NCBI RefSeq assembly: GCF_000337575.1
Contig: NZ_AOIM01000015.1
Coordinates: forward strand, 54,794 to 94,933
Direction of reading: 5' to 3'
Length of the DNA: 40,140 bases
Source of the DNA: Natrialba hulunbeirensis JCM 10989
Lineage (GTDB): Archaea > Halobacteriota > Halobacteria > Halobacteriales > Natrialbaceae
The notes under the pieces are model-generated. The model was given only the letters and a program-made list of their open reading frames with translations, searched no databases and was not told the origin of the DNA. The position numbers and the translations under genes are program-made. This document shows positions 16,080-24,162 of this stretch, piece by piece (position 1 is the stretch's first letter; the number at the start of each line of letters is the position of its first letter).

Positions 16080-17447
16080 ATGGCACTACTGGACGAGCTC
16101 TCGGGCTACGAGTTCGAGGACCTGATGGTGGACGTCTTTCGCCACCTTGGCTACGAGAACGTCCGCCAGTCGGCGCGCACGGCCGACGAGGGACGCGATA
16201 TTCTGATGGAGGAAGTCGCCGACGGCCGGCGGCGCGCGGTCGTCGTGGAGTGTAAACACACAGACACGGTCAGCCGCCCCGTCGTCCAGAAACTCCACTC
16301 CGCGGTGGCGACGTACGACTACGATGGTCCAAAGCGCGGGATGGTGGCAACGACCGGTCGGTTCACCGGGCCGGCCAGAGAGTACGCCGACGAACTCGGA
16401 ACCACCACCGACGGCGGCGTCGAACTCGTCGACGGCACCGACCTCCGCGAGATCGGCGATGAAATCGGGATGGACCTCTACAACGGGCGCATCGAGATTC
16501 TCTGTGAGGAGGCGCTCGCGCCAACTCACCCAACGGCCGGCCGCGACGCACCTGTCTTCGAGACGCTCCGAGACGTCAGAAACATCGACCCCGAAACGAT
16601 TCCGACACCCGAGACGAGCGTCGCGTTCGAGCCGATGGTCACCGTGAGTGCCAAAACGAGCGCGACCTTCGAAACCTCCGTTGGCGTCATCCACAGCCTA
16701 AACGAGACGACGGAGCTGGTGCTCCACGCCGGCGGCGACGAACCGCGCGTCGCACGCGGCGACCGGCGGGACCTGGTCACCGACCGAACTGCACCGCGGG
16801 TTTCCCTCAAGGAGCGGGAGACTGAACTCGAGTGCACGTTCGATGGACTCGAGTACACGCGCTTCGGTCGGACCGAAACGGCGTACAAAGAGTGGGCGAT
16901 CGACCGGCTTCGGCAGGTCCATACGACGACGGTTCACTACACGGGCGACAACAACGTCGACTACGAGAAGACGTGTACGCCGAACCAGTCTGACGTGTCG
17001 GTACGCTCGATCGACCCGGTCTACCTGCCGCGCGTTCGCTCGCGACTCGCACTCGGGGAGTACGAGTACCGCTACGTGTACGATGCAGCGGGCTCGTCGC
17101 GGGCAGTGGTTCGAAACGAGTTCCGCGAGTGTGTCCACTGCGAGACCGGCGGCGCTGACGGCTCGTACACCTACTGCGACAACTGCGGGAGCATCAACTG
17201 TGAGGCGCACACGAAGACGGAGCGACTCGAGGACGAGCCGGTCTGTACCGGCTGTGCAGTTACCGAACGGTTCGCGTTGAAGACGAAGTACTTCTACGAC
17301 GAGGAGAACCGGGAGGCGTTTCGCGCGGAGTACGAGGAGATGGCGCTGCACGAGAAGGCGATGGAGAACGTCCCACTCGCCGTCGGGAGCGTCCTCGCGC
17401 TGCTGTTCACGCTGTTCGTCGTTGCGAGTTCGGCTGGCGTATTCTAG
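16080..17447 (+). CDS. Mrr-type restriction endonuclease fused to zinc finger and C-terminal TM helix
   Basis: A 455-residue protein. Residues about 8-130 are an Mrr_cat domain of the PD-(D/E)xK superfamily: Asp40 (DEGRDI), Glu57 and Lys59 (VVECKH) and Gln70, with the YEFEDLMVDVFRHLGY helix in front. Mrr enzymes cleave modified DNA (type IV restriction). The middle (about 165-340) is a beta-rich region of unknown role. A zinc ribbon-like cluster follows with Cys351, Cys354, Cys366, Cys369, Cys374, Cys389 and Cys392. A single hydrophobic helix (about 431-451) ends the protein and should anchor it in the membrane. No methylase or specificity gene is adjacent, consistent with a stand-alone nuclease. 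Start ATG 16080. Confidence 0.85.
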   Translation: MALLDELSGYEFEDLMVDVFRHLGYENVRQSARTADEGRDILMEEVADGRRRAVVVECKHTDTVSRPVVQKLHSAVATYDYDGPKRGMVATTGRFTGPAREYADELGTTTDGGVELVDGTDLREIGDEIGMDLYNGRIEILCEEALAPTHPTAGRDAPVFETLRDVRNIDPETIPTPETSVAFEPMVTVSAKTSATFETSVGVIHSLNETTELVLHAGGDEPRVARGDRRDLVTDRTAPRVSLKERETELECTFDGLEYTRFGRTETAYKEWAIDRLRQVHTTTVHYTGDNNVDYEKTCTPNQSDVSVRSIDPVYLPRVRSRLALGEYEYRYVYDAAGSSRAVVRNEFRECVHCETGGADGSYTYCDNCGSINCEAHTKTERLEDEPVCTGCAVTERFALKTKYFYDEENREAFRAEYEEMALHEKAMENVPLAVGSVLALLFTLFVVASSAGVF

Positions 17448-17482
17448 TGTTCTGACCTCGACGGTGGGGTCGCTGTCCGTGC

Positions 17483-18781
17483 TCAGGCGTCCGTCGACCA
17501 CGGCTCACCGAGTGCCGGCGCGCTCGCGTCGAATCCGTCTGCTCGCAACTCGTCTGCGAAGGCGACACACCGGTCGCCGTGGTTCACGAGAACCGTGCTG
17601 TCGCGATACGACTCGAGGAACGAGCGCAGTCCCTCGCGGTCTGCGTGTGCAGAGAAATCGTACTGCTCGACCTGCGCGCTGACGGGCATCATTCGGCCGT
17701 CGAGTTCGGCGCTGCCGGTGTCGAGCAGGTCGCGGCCGGGTGTGCCCTCGACCTGATAGCCCGTCATCGCGATTTTGTTCACCGGGTGCGAGCGAATCGC
17801 TGGAATGTACGTCATCGCCGGCCCGCCGTGGAGCATCCCGCTGGTGGTGATTATGACGGTGTTTTGTTCGGCGATCCGCTTGCGTTGTCCGCGAGACGGC
17901 CCCCGTCTCGCGTGGCCAGCAAGAGCTCCGCTCTTGCGCTGCCCGTCGCGACCGTCGACGAATCGGGCATTGCCCTTCGCACGCCGGACCAGTTCAGGAT
18001 CGCGCAAGAAGTCTCGATTCTCCGACTGCAGGAACCGCTCCGCGACGCGAGTTCCCAGCCCGTCGACGTAGCACTCGAGATCGTGCTGTTCGCAGATGCA
18101 CATGATTTCCTGAGTGCGCCCGATAGCGAACGCTGGGACGACGACGGTGCCACCCTCCCAGAGCGTGGTTTGGACGCTCTCGACGAATTCGGCTTCAATC
18201 TCACTTCGTGGGCGGCGACTCGTATCCGAGTAGGTGCTCTCGCAGACGACGATGTCGGCGTCGGGACGGGCCGTCGTTCCCGAGAGGAGTTGCTGGTCCT
18301 CGGTGTGGAAGTCGCCGGTGTAGAGCAGGCGCGTCTCGCCGTCGTCGATCAGGACGTGGGCGCTGCCAGGAACGTGCCCGGCGTCGTAGAAGGTGACCTC
18401 GTAGCCCGCCGCCTCGAACGTTTCGCGGTAGCCGTGGGTTTCAGAGACCTGCGTGAGCCGAGCGAGTTCGGCCTCCGTAAACGGGCAGTCGTAGGTCCCG
18501 CCATGGAGTTTGAGGGTATCTCTCGCCAGGAGCATCGTGAGGTCGTACGTCGGCGGCGTCCAGTGGACTGGCGGGCGGGCATCGCCAGCGAGCAGCGCGG
18601 GAATCGAGCCGACGTGGTCGAGGTGACCGTGGCTGACGACGACCGCCTCGGGGTCGACGTCGCCGACCGGAAACGCGGGCGGGTTCCCCGAGTCCATCCC
18701 GAAATCCAGCAAGAGCGTGTCGTCGACGACCAGCGCGCTTCGTCCGATCTCTCGCGCGCCGCCGACGAACTCGAGTTCCAT
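17483..18781 (-). CDS. Beta-CASP metallo-beta-lactamase ribonuclease (CPSF-like)
   Basis: A 432-residue protein with the MBL motif HGHLDH (His51, His53, Asp55, His56), the later motifs GSAH and TGDFHTED, a beta-CASP domain (VVPAFAIGRTQEIM) and an RMMBL end (FSAHADREGL). This layout is that of archaeal CPSF/RNase J-type enzymes, which cut and trim RNA with two zinc ions; it lacks N-terminal KH domains. A 20-residue insertion of unusual composition lies between two DGQRK/GQRKR copies near residues 265-285 and is encoded by two perfect hairpins. The ATG at 18781 gives the family N-terminus (MELEFVGGAREIG); a frame to 18940 runs further but overlaps the upstream gene. Confidence 0.87.
   Translation of the reverse strand: MELEFVGGAREIGRSALVVDDTLLLDFGMDSGNPPAFPVGDVDPEAVVVSHGHLDHVGSIPALLAGDARPPVHWTPPTYDLTMLLARDTLKLHGGTYDCPFTEAELARLTQVSETHGYRETFEAAGYEVTFYDAGHVPGSAHVLIDDGETRLLYTGDFHTEDQQLLSGTTARPDADIVVCESTYSDTSRRPRSEIEAEFVESVQTTLWEGGTVVVPAFAIGRTQEIMCICEQHDLECYVDGLGTRVAERFLQSENRDFLRDPELVRRAKGNARFVDGRDGQRKSGALAGHARRGPSRGQRKRIAEQNTVIITTSGMLHGGPAMTYIPAIRSHPVNKIAMTGYQVEGTPGRDLLDTGSAELDGRMMPVSAQVEQYDFSAHADREGLRSFLESYRDSTVLVNHGDRCVAFADELRADGFDASAPALGEPWSTDA
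17891..17937. repeat. Two adjacent perfect hairpins inside the beta-CASP gene
   Basis: GCGAGACGG, loop CCC, CCGTCTCGC (17891-17911; 9-bp stem) and GCAAGAGC, loop TCC, GCTCTTGC (17919-17937; 8-bp stem), seven bases apart. They fall inside the coding frame and encode the odd insertion. Flanking copies read CAACGCAAG and CAGCGCAAG on the minus strand, which looks like a short direct repeat around an inserted element. Confidence 0.8.
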
Positions 18782-18833
18782 CGGCTCGTGGTCGGGACTG
18801 GCGGGGTTTTCCTCTGTCGATTCGCTGGTGGGG

Positions 18834-19268
18834 CTACTTCGGTACGCCGTTGACGCCGTTCGATGGTTCGGAACGGGCTGCAAGACCGAGCAGGTAGATG
18901 TCGAGGAGACAAATGATGAGGACTGCCAGTGGAACCGCAACGTCGGCGTAGTTCACGGCGTCGAACTGCAGTGCCGTGATGACGAACGGTTCGCTGAGAT
19001 CGAACGCACCAGAGAGCGTGCGCGCGCTCAGGAACGCGAGTGCAAGCACGTAGAGGCCAAACCAGCTCGCACCGCGTTTCCACTGCCCCAGATACCAGTG
19101 ACCGAGTCCGGCAACGAACACAGAGAGTGGGTAGGCAGGCCATCGCGGGCGCGAAAGGGCTGTTTCGGGTCCGGAGTCAGACGCTGATTTTGCGTGGGAG
19201 TCTGCTCCTGGCTCTGCCTCGGAGACCGACGGTGGCGTGGGCTCGTTCTCGGACTCAGTATCAGTCAT
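18834..19268 (-). CDS. Small membrane protein with acidic N-terminus
   Basis: A 144-residue protein: residues 1-38 are acidic and disordered, then come about three hydrophobic helices (YPLSVFVAGLGHWYLGQW, SWFGLYVLALAFLSA and VAVPLAVLIICLLDIYLLGL). The GLGHWYLGQWKRG stretch resembles the TM2 domain glycine/Trp-Gly hairpin. The start ATG at 19268 overlaps the stop of the upstream gene by eight bases, so translation is probably coupled. Function unknown; its pairing with an isoprenoid-synthase-like protein suggests a role in or at the membrane. Confidence 0.75.
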   Translation of the reverse strand: MTDTESENEPTPPSVSEAEPGADSHAKSASDSGPETALSRPRWPAYPLSVFVAGLGHWYLGQWKRGASWFGLYVLALAFLSARTLSGAFDLSEPFVITALQFDAVNYADVAVPLAVLIICLLDIYLLGLAARSEPSNGVNGVPK

Positions 19269-20670
19269 CGTCTGTGTGGTCTGTTCCGGGCGCACCGGAT
19301 GGGATCGGGGCTGACCCCCCATTGCCGACCGGGACGCGTGTCGCCTGCTCGAGTGCAGTACGAACCGAATCCCGCTCGGAGTGGGCATCGCCCGTACCAT
19401 CGTCGAGCGCCGCAAGTGCAGCACGCGCAGCGTCGAGTGCGTCGTCGCGGCGCTGTTCGTGTGAGTGTCTTCGATCAGGCTCACGGTCGTGAGTCTTGTC
19501 AGGCTCCCCCTCACCGTGGTCGACAGACAGCGATGGCAACCGGTAGTGTCGGTACACGTCCGCTGGGACAGTCGCATCGGGGTCCGTAAACGAGAGTGTG
19601 AGGCTCCCATCGCTCGGCGACAGTGTCTGCTCCTGCTCTCGGGATGCCGTCCAGCCTGAAGAGAGTACAGCGACAGCGTCTGCGACAGGTGATGGCTCGT
19701 CAGCGGTCGCGTCACCGGCCGATTCGGTACCGTGATCGGCGTCACCATCGGGACTGTCAGCGTCAGTGCCACCAGCAGCGATAGTGGCAGTGCCAGCGCC
19801 ATCATCAGCATCGGTACGAACGCCAGCGTCAGCGCCAGCACCAGTGCCAGTGCCAGCGCCAGCGCCAGCGCCGGCAACACCAACAGCAGCCGCCACAAGC
19901 CCAGCCGTCAACGAACCGCTGTAGGACCGCAGTTCAGCTCTCGTCGCATCGGACGCACCCGCAGCGACAGCACCGAGTTCGGCTGCCGTCTCGGAGAGCG
20001 TGACGAGTGGATTCGGTCGGCTGACACCGTCGTCACCGATACTGGCCGCCGAAGCAATAGTCGCAGCCGTCGATCGAATCGAACCCGACTCTGTCCCCGA
20101 CTCACCCTCCGTGCAAGCACGGCCAACCGTCTGACCCTGCGAAACAGCAAGGAGCTGGTGTGAGAGCCGCGTCGATGCACCCGTCAGCAGCCGGTACAAC
20201 TCGAGTGCCCGCCGATCTGAGAGCGGTGCCTCAGCAACAGCGGCGTACGCGCCTGCGTGGAGGAAGTCACTGGCGAGGATGGCGGCGTCACGCGCCCGCG
20301 GATTCGTGTTGGGATAGCGGTCAGTTACGAGCAGATCGAGACGGAGCCGGACATAGGCCTCGAAGTAGGAGACTGCGGTTTCGACCGGTGTCAGAATCCT
20401 CTCGAGGTCGGGTGAGCGAGATGAGGTCGTATCCTCGGTGCTCGAGTTCGGGTCCGAGCCTGAGTCCGAGCCCGAATGTGCTCCAGAACCGGTCCCGCTC
20501 TCACGGTGTACTCGAGTGAGTTCGGCGGCGGCTCGACAGAGCGAGACTGGAAGTGACTGTGCCTGTGGCAGAACTGCATCGCGTACGATCGTCTGCATCG
20601 GTGGGGAGCGGCCAGCGAAGGACTCGGCGGCCATCGTCGTCGGTTCGTTAGTGGAGGTGTATTCGCTCAT
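19261..20670 (-). CDS. Degenerate isoprenoid-synthase-like protein
   Basis: A 469-residue protein whose helical segments follow polyprenyl-diphosphate synthases: a position equivalent to helix D reads DAAILASDFLHAGAYAAVAEA, and AAELGAVAAGASDATRAELRSYSGSLTAGL mirrors the GAIAAGA...YGxxLGxAFQ region. Neither Asp-rich (DDxxD) motif is present, so it should not make prenyl chains. Extended disordered stretches break the domain: a Gly/Ser/Asp segment near residues 60-80 and a Gly/Ala/Thr/Asp segment near residues 265-325. It overlaps the next small membrane protein by eight bases. A scaffolding or lipid-binding role is a guess from the fold. Confidence 0.65.
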   Translation of the reverse strand: MSEYTSTNEPTTMAAESFAGRSPPMQTIVRDAVLPQAQSLPVSLCRAAAELTRVHRESGTGSGAHSGSDSGSDPNSSTEDTTSSRSPDLERILTPVETAVSYFEAYVRLRLDLLVTDRYPNTNPRARDAAILASDFLHAGAYAAVAEAPLSDRRALELYRLLTGASTRLSHQLLAVSQGQTVGRACTEGESGTESGSIRSTAATIASAASIGDDGVSRPNPLVTLSETAAELGAVAAGASDATRAELRSYSGSLTAGLVAAAVGVAGAGAGAGTGTGAGADAGVRTDADDGAGTATIAAGGTDADSPDGDADHGTESAGDATADEPSPVADAVAVLSSGWTASREQEQTLSPSDGSLTLSFTDPDATVPADVYRHYRLPSLSVDHGEGEPDKTHDREPDRRHSHEQRRDDALDAARAALAALDDGTGDAHSERDSVRTALEQATRVPVGNGGSAPIPSGAPGTDHTDDD

Positions 20671-20703
20671 AGCTGGACTGAAACGCTACCGTGTTTGGTG
20701 TGG

Positions 20704-21588
20704 TTATGTGGTGTTGCCGTCGGTGTCGGCGTTGGCGTCGGTGTCGGCGTTGGCGTCGGTGTCGGCGTTGGCGTCGGTGTCGGCGTTGGTGTCGGCGTTG
20801 GTGTCGGTGTCGGCGGTGCTGTCGGAAGTAGTACCGTTGTTCGTGCTGTTGCTGTTGTCGCTGCTGCCGGAACCCCTGGTATCGCCAGCGTCGGCAGCGG
20901 TGTCACTGCTGCTGGCGGTCCCAGGGTCTCCGTTCGAGTGTCCGCGACGGCTCTGTTCGGGAGAGGCGTTCTGTCCGTTGCGGTCCGGGAATTCGACATC
21001 GTCTGCCAGAATATCATCGAAGATGCGATCGACGGCAGCAGACCGGACCTGATCGACGTAACTGTCGCGGTCGAGTGTAAGCTGTCGAATCCGGGCACCG
21101 TCGAGGGTTGCCATCAACAACGTCGCCATCTCCTCGGTGTCGTGGTCGATGAACTGGCCCGCTTCGATGCCGTCTTGCAGGATCTCTTCGAAGAGGTCTC
21201 GAAGGAAGTCGTCACTCTTTCGCAGGTTTTTACGGTACGGTTCGTGGTAGGGTGCCTGCGTTCGGAGTTCGAGCATCGCCGTGTGGAACGACTGGCGCTC
21301 GTCGTGGTCGTCGGACGAGCCATAGAGGAACCAATCGACGATGGTTGCAAGCCGGTCGACCGGCGAAAGCGATGCCGTCTCGACTGCGCGCTCGTCGAAC
21401 CAGTCGACCAGATACTCGACGAACTCGGCAACGAGCTCCTCTTTCGAGTCGTAGTGATAGAACAGGAGCGACTTGCTCTTGTCCGTTCGGTCGGCAATAG
21501 ACTGTGCCGTGAGCTCACTGTACCCATGCTCGCACAGCGCCTCGTAGGTGGCACGCATGATTTCCTCGCGAACGTCGGAGTCGGTCAC
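20704..21588 (-). CDS. TetR-family regulator with repeat-encoded acidic tail
   Basis: A 294-residue TetR regulator. The N-terminal helix-turn-helix (MRATYEALCEHGYSELTAQS, IADRTDKSKSLLFYHYDSKEELV) is standard, and the ligand domain runs to about residue 205. The last 90 residues are Asp, Asn, Ser, Thr and Ala, ending in repeated NADTDA units that an 18-bp DNA repeat encodes. I chose the GTG at 21588 because a TATA-like CATAAAAG sits 27 nt upstream; a frame from 21684 would overlap the neighbouring gene's coding region. TetR proteins usually repress efflux or metabolic genes; the target is not evident. Confidence 0.8.
   Translation of the reverse strand: MTDSDVREEIMRATYEALCEHGYSELTAQSIADRTDKSKSLLFYHYDSKEELVAEFVEYLVDWFDERAVETASLSPVDRLATIVDWFLYGSSDDHDERQSFHTAMLELRTQAPYHEPYRKNLRKSDDFLRDLFEEILQDGIEAGQFIDHDTEEMATLLMATLDGARIRQLTLDRDSYVDQVRSAAVDRIFDDILADDVEFPDRNGQNASPEQSRRGHSNGDPGTASSSDTAADAGDTRGSGSSDNSNSTNNGTTSDSTADTDTNADTNADTDANADTDANADTDANADTDGNTT
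20715..20814. repeat. 18-bp tandem repeats coding the TetR C-terminal tail
   Basis: About five copies of GTTGGCGTCGGTGTCGGC, with degenerate copies at both ends, read on the minus strand as Ala-Asp-Thr-Asp-Ala-Asn. The unit is a multiple of three, so slippage would change tail length without shifting the frame. It is not a CRISPR array: there are no spacers. Confidence 0.85.
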
Positions 21589-21612
21589 TACTGACTCTTT
21601 GGTCAGGAGCCC

Positions 21613-21618
21613 ATAAAA
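21613..21618 (-). promoter_or_regulatory. TATA-like element of the TetR gene
   Basis: Minus-strand TTTTAT centred about 27 nt before the GTG at 21588. It supports that start codon and a leaderless transcript. Confidence 0.5.
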
Positions 21619-21640
21619 GTCGTTTCGTTCGCCGTAGCTG

Positions 21641-21919
21641 TCACGTCCTGTACGCTCGAACCCCAAATCGGGCGTATCCACCAAACGCGAGTTCGAGCGA
21701 GCCGATCCACCAGTTCCACCGGTCAGCGACCGAACCGTCCGGCGCGTCAGCCAATTCGTCGACGACGACTGCAGCGGTGAGTGTTACGGCAGTGTCCCGT
21801 TCGTACTGGCCCGAATCAGCGAGATCGACCGCCTGCCGGACGACGACCCGACGTTCGCCGACGCCGCCGGAGTATTCCGTGGCCAGCAGATCGTCGAATC
21901 GATCCCGATCGAGTCCCAT
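21641..21919 (-). CDS. Small conserved-looking haloarchaeal protein, unknown function
   Basis: A 92-residue soluble protein ([20 protein letters not shown] start). It has an amphipathic helical middle and a Trp-rich end ([21 protein letters not shown]). No motif of known function. Codon usage matches true haloarchaeal genes (strong GC in third positions, acidic product). It lies just upstream of the TetR regulator on the same strand, with its stop 52 bp before the chosen TetR start, so they may be co-transcribed. Confidence 0.65.
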   Translation of the reverse strand: MGLDRDRFDDLLATEYSGGVGERRVVVRQAVDLADSGQYERDTAVTLTAAVVVDELADAPDGSVADRWNWWIGSLELAFGGYARFGVRAYRT

Positions 21920-22071
21920 ATCGGTACTTCGGGCGCGAGGATCCTAACGGTATCCCGGTTGGCAGAACGACCATCGATCGCCACCGTTCACCGGAACAGT
22001 CGGGTCCAGACCCATCCCAGAGCGGCCCGTGTTTCGATGTGTTTTTGAGCGGCGACCGTTTTTTCCCGTGC

Positions 22072-22476
22072 ATGGTAAGTTTCACTGTTGTCGTTGGCGA
22101 CCCCGAATCCGGGTCGTCCTACCAGCTCGAAGCGGCGGAACAGGACGCAAACCGATTCCTCGGCAAGGAGATCGGCGAGGAAGTCGACGGCAGCGCCGTC
22201 GGCCTCGACGGCTACACGCTCGAGATCACGGGTGGCTCCGACGACGCCGGCCGCCCGCTCAACGGCGAGGTTGCAGGTGCGAACCTGACCGAAGTCCTGA
22301 TGGAAGGCCGCCAGACCGGCTACAGACCCGAGCGTGACGGTGAACGCCGCCGCATCACCGTCCGTGGACGCGAAGTCTCCGACGCTGTCGCACAGGTCAA
22401 CGCCTCGATCGTCGATCGCGGCAGCACCGACGTCGACGACCTCCTCGGCGAGGGCGAGGACGGAGACGACGAGTAA
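22072..22476 (+). CDS. rps6e: Ribosomal protein eS6
   Basis: A 134-residue archaeal/eukaryotic-type small-subunit protein eS6. It starts [20 protein letters not shown], followed by [27 protein letters not shown] and the [24 protein letters not shown] core typical of archaeal S6e. It binds 16S rRNA in the 30S subunit. Length agrees with archaeal homologues, which lack the phosphorylated C-terminal tail of eukaryotes. The acidic C-terminus (EGEDGDDE) is a haloarchaeal trait. Start ATG 22072. Confidence 0.95.
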   Translation: MVSFTVVVGDPESGSSYQLEAAEQDANRFLGKEIGEEVDGSAVGLDGYTLEITGGSDDAGRPLNGEVAGANLTEVLMEGRQTGYRPERDGERRRITVRGREVSDAVAQVNASIVDRGSTDVDDLLGEGEDGDDE

Positions 22477-22501
22477 TCCAATAGCGCGAGTTCAGTTCTT
22501 T

Positions 22502-22936
22502 ATGGCAGATAGAATCGCGAGCGATCATCCGTCAGTGCAGACGGTTCGTTCCACGTGTTCGGAGACAGCGACTGGTGTACAGCTTGCAATCCCGGCCGAC
22601 GACCGCGAGGCGTTCACGACCGACGACATCGTTCGAGTCGTCCTCGACGGTGACGAGTGCTTCGCACAGGTCGAGCGCGCACTCGTCGGTGACGAACTGA
22701 CGATTCCCGGCGTCTACGAAACACCTGACCTCGCGCGCGATCCAAGCGGCGGGACGGATCGCCTCGAAGCGTGGGTCGACGACCACGCCATTGCGAACGA
22801 CGGGTCAGTTCTGGTCGACATCGTCGAACCCGGCTTCCTCTACGGACTCCGCGAACCGGGATCGACCGTCTACTACGACGCCCACGAACCGCCAAGCGAT
22901 AGCCTGTCCTCGATTGCGAAGGATCTCGAAGAATAA
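22502..22936 (+). CDS. Haloarchaeal protein of unknown function
   Basis: A 144-residue soluble protein beginning MADRIASDHPSVQTVRST at ATG 22502, 25 bp after the eS6 stop, so it is probably co-transcribed with eS6. It has an AbrB/beta-barrel-like rhythm of short strands (GVQLAIPADDREAF, TDDIVRVVLDGDECFAQV) and a C-terminal part with GSTVYYDAHEPPSDSL. No catalytic motif is seen. I do not recognise the family with certainty, though the linkage to eS6 suggests a translation-related or regulatory role. Confidence 0.7.
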   Translation: MADRIASDHPSVQTVRSTCSETATGVQLAIPADDREAFTTDDIVRVVLDGDECFAQVERALVGDELTIPGVYETPDLARDPSGGTDRLEAWVDDHAIANDGSVLVDIVEPGFLYGLREPGSTVYYDAHEPPSDSLSSIAKDLEE

Positions 22937-23058
22937 CGCCGGCCCACGGAACACACCGGAACACTCACCCGGCCAGCTCGAACGGATCTGTGTAGCGGTT
23001 TTCCGGTGAGTAGTCCAGCGGAGCGGCGTTCGCCGGACTCAAATGACGGCCATCCGTC

Positions 23059-23622
23059 TCAGTACCGCGAGAGAAACACCGCGAGCAAGAGCCCGAACGC
23101 GAGATGCTCGAGCATCGTCTGTTCGAGCGTCGTTTGAACGGCGGGTTCGTCTGCCGTCGAGTACTCCTTGGTTCGGACTTTGGTGTGCATCGAGAGATAG
23201 CCGCTCTCCTCGAGTGCGTGGAGCGCCGGGTACACCGTTCCCGGGCTCAGATCCGTCCCGAAGTGCTGTGACAGATCCGTCAGGAGCTCGTCGCCGTGCG
23301 AGCCGTCGTGGAGCGCGATCAGGACGAGCAGGATTTCGTCGAGGTTGTGTTTGACGAGCTCATCGCTGAATTCGACCTCGGGAACGGGCAGTTCGGCCAG
23401 TGCCTGTGCCAGGAGTTCGTCGAGTTCAGAGTCGGCACTATCAGTGTCCTCGGTTTGCCGTTCGAACCCCGGGTTTTGGCCGCGCTCCCCCGAGGCGGCG
23501 CCAGCCCTGTCGGCGTTCTCAGTCCTGTCAGTGTCCACCGGTTGTTCGCTAGACAGTTCGGTCGTAGCCGTTTTCGAGAGCGCCTCGAAGAGTGTATCAG
23601 TTTTCTGTGACGTATCTCGCAT
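23059..23622 (-). CDS. PadR-like transcriptional regulator
   Basis: A 187-residue protein. The N-terminal 75 residues are acidic and disordered; the C-terminal half is a PadR-type winged helix (ILLVLIALHDGSHGDELLTD, then FGTDLSPGTVYPALHALEESGYLSMHTKVRTKEY). The usual PadR DNA-binding helix and wing are clear. A hydrophobic end (LAFGLLLAVFLSRY) may be a membrane anchor or a dimerisation helix. A perfect 6-bp inverted repeat lies 9 bp upstream of the start, a likely self-binding operator. Start ATG 23622. Confidence 0.8.
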   Translation of the reverse strand: MRDTSQKTDTLFEALSKTATTELSSEQPVDTDRTENADRAGAASGERGQNPGFERQTEDTDSADSELDELLAQALAELPVPEVEFSDELVKHNLDEILLVLIALHDGSHGDELLTDLSQHFGTDLSPGTVYPALHALEESGYLSMHTKVRTKEYSTADEPAVQTTLEQTMLEHLAFGLLLAVFLSRY

Positions 23623-23630
23623 TCACGATC

Positions 23631-23648
23631 ACCACATCCCAGTGTGGT
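23631..23648. promoter_or_regulatory. Candidate operator palindrome before the PadR gene
   Basis: ACCACA, 6-bp spacer, TGTGGT: a perfect inverted repeat beginning nine bases upstream of the PadR start at 23622. A further ACCACACT half-site lies near 23684. PadR regulators bind such palindromes and often repress their own genes. Confidence 0.5.
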
Positions 23649-24162
23649 ATCCGCCTGATCTCGGCCGTGGACGGCCGGGTGGCAGACCACACTACTCACA
23701 TCGAGTGAACGTCTGGACTTACCAATGTATAAACGGCAGGGTGTCAACCATACAGAACGTAGATAAATCAACAGTCATGAAGTGACATAATAACAGTTCG
23801 TTCAGCAGAGATCGATCTTTTGTCGATCCGGAACCAATATCTCGACTCCCATCCAACATGTGCTGTTTAAAGTGTTCATATGTCCACCATAGAACGGAAA
23901 TAGAATACACTGATAAGCATTGTGGCCGATTGTCGCTGAAAACTCGAGTATTGTGGCCGCAAATATCTCGGGCGCGGACGACAGGCGAGGGCAACTCTAG
24001 TCCATCCATCACGTATGTTTCGGTAGTGGCGATTCAGCAGCCACACAGCCACGACGTACTCTCGTATATGGAAACCGATACGACGCGGCAGCTGTCCGTC
24101 CACAACCGTGGTGTCATCCGACGAACAGCGGCCTTTTCCACGTCGAGCGCCAACCGCCGGCC
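23649..24162. other. Non-coding AT-richer gap
   Basis: About 510 bp with several AT-rich segments (23720-23780, 23860-23960) and no ORF with plausible codon use. A 97-codon minus-strand reading frame (23719-24012) has a Cys/His-rich, non-acidic product unlike its neighbours and is probably not a gene. Promoters for both flanking genes should lie here. Confidence 0.5.

Noticed and set aside
20715-20814. Possible CRISPR array
   Set aside because: The repeats are directly adjacent with no unique spacers and encode a protein tail.
20695-21594. Long plus-strand frame with Gly/Val repeats opposite the TetR gene
   Set aside because: It is the antisense of the TetR gene and its repeats; the product is not acidic and the opposite strand holds clear DNA-binding motifs.
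23719-24012. Minus-strand 97-codon frame as a gene
   Set aside because: The product is rich in Cys, His and Trp and lacks the acidic bias of neighbours; no promoter is visible.
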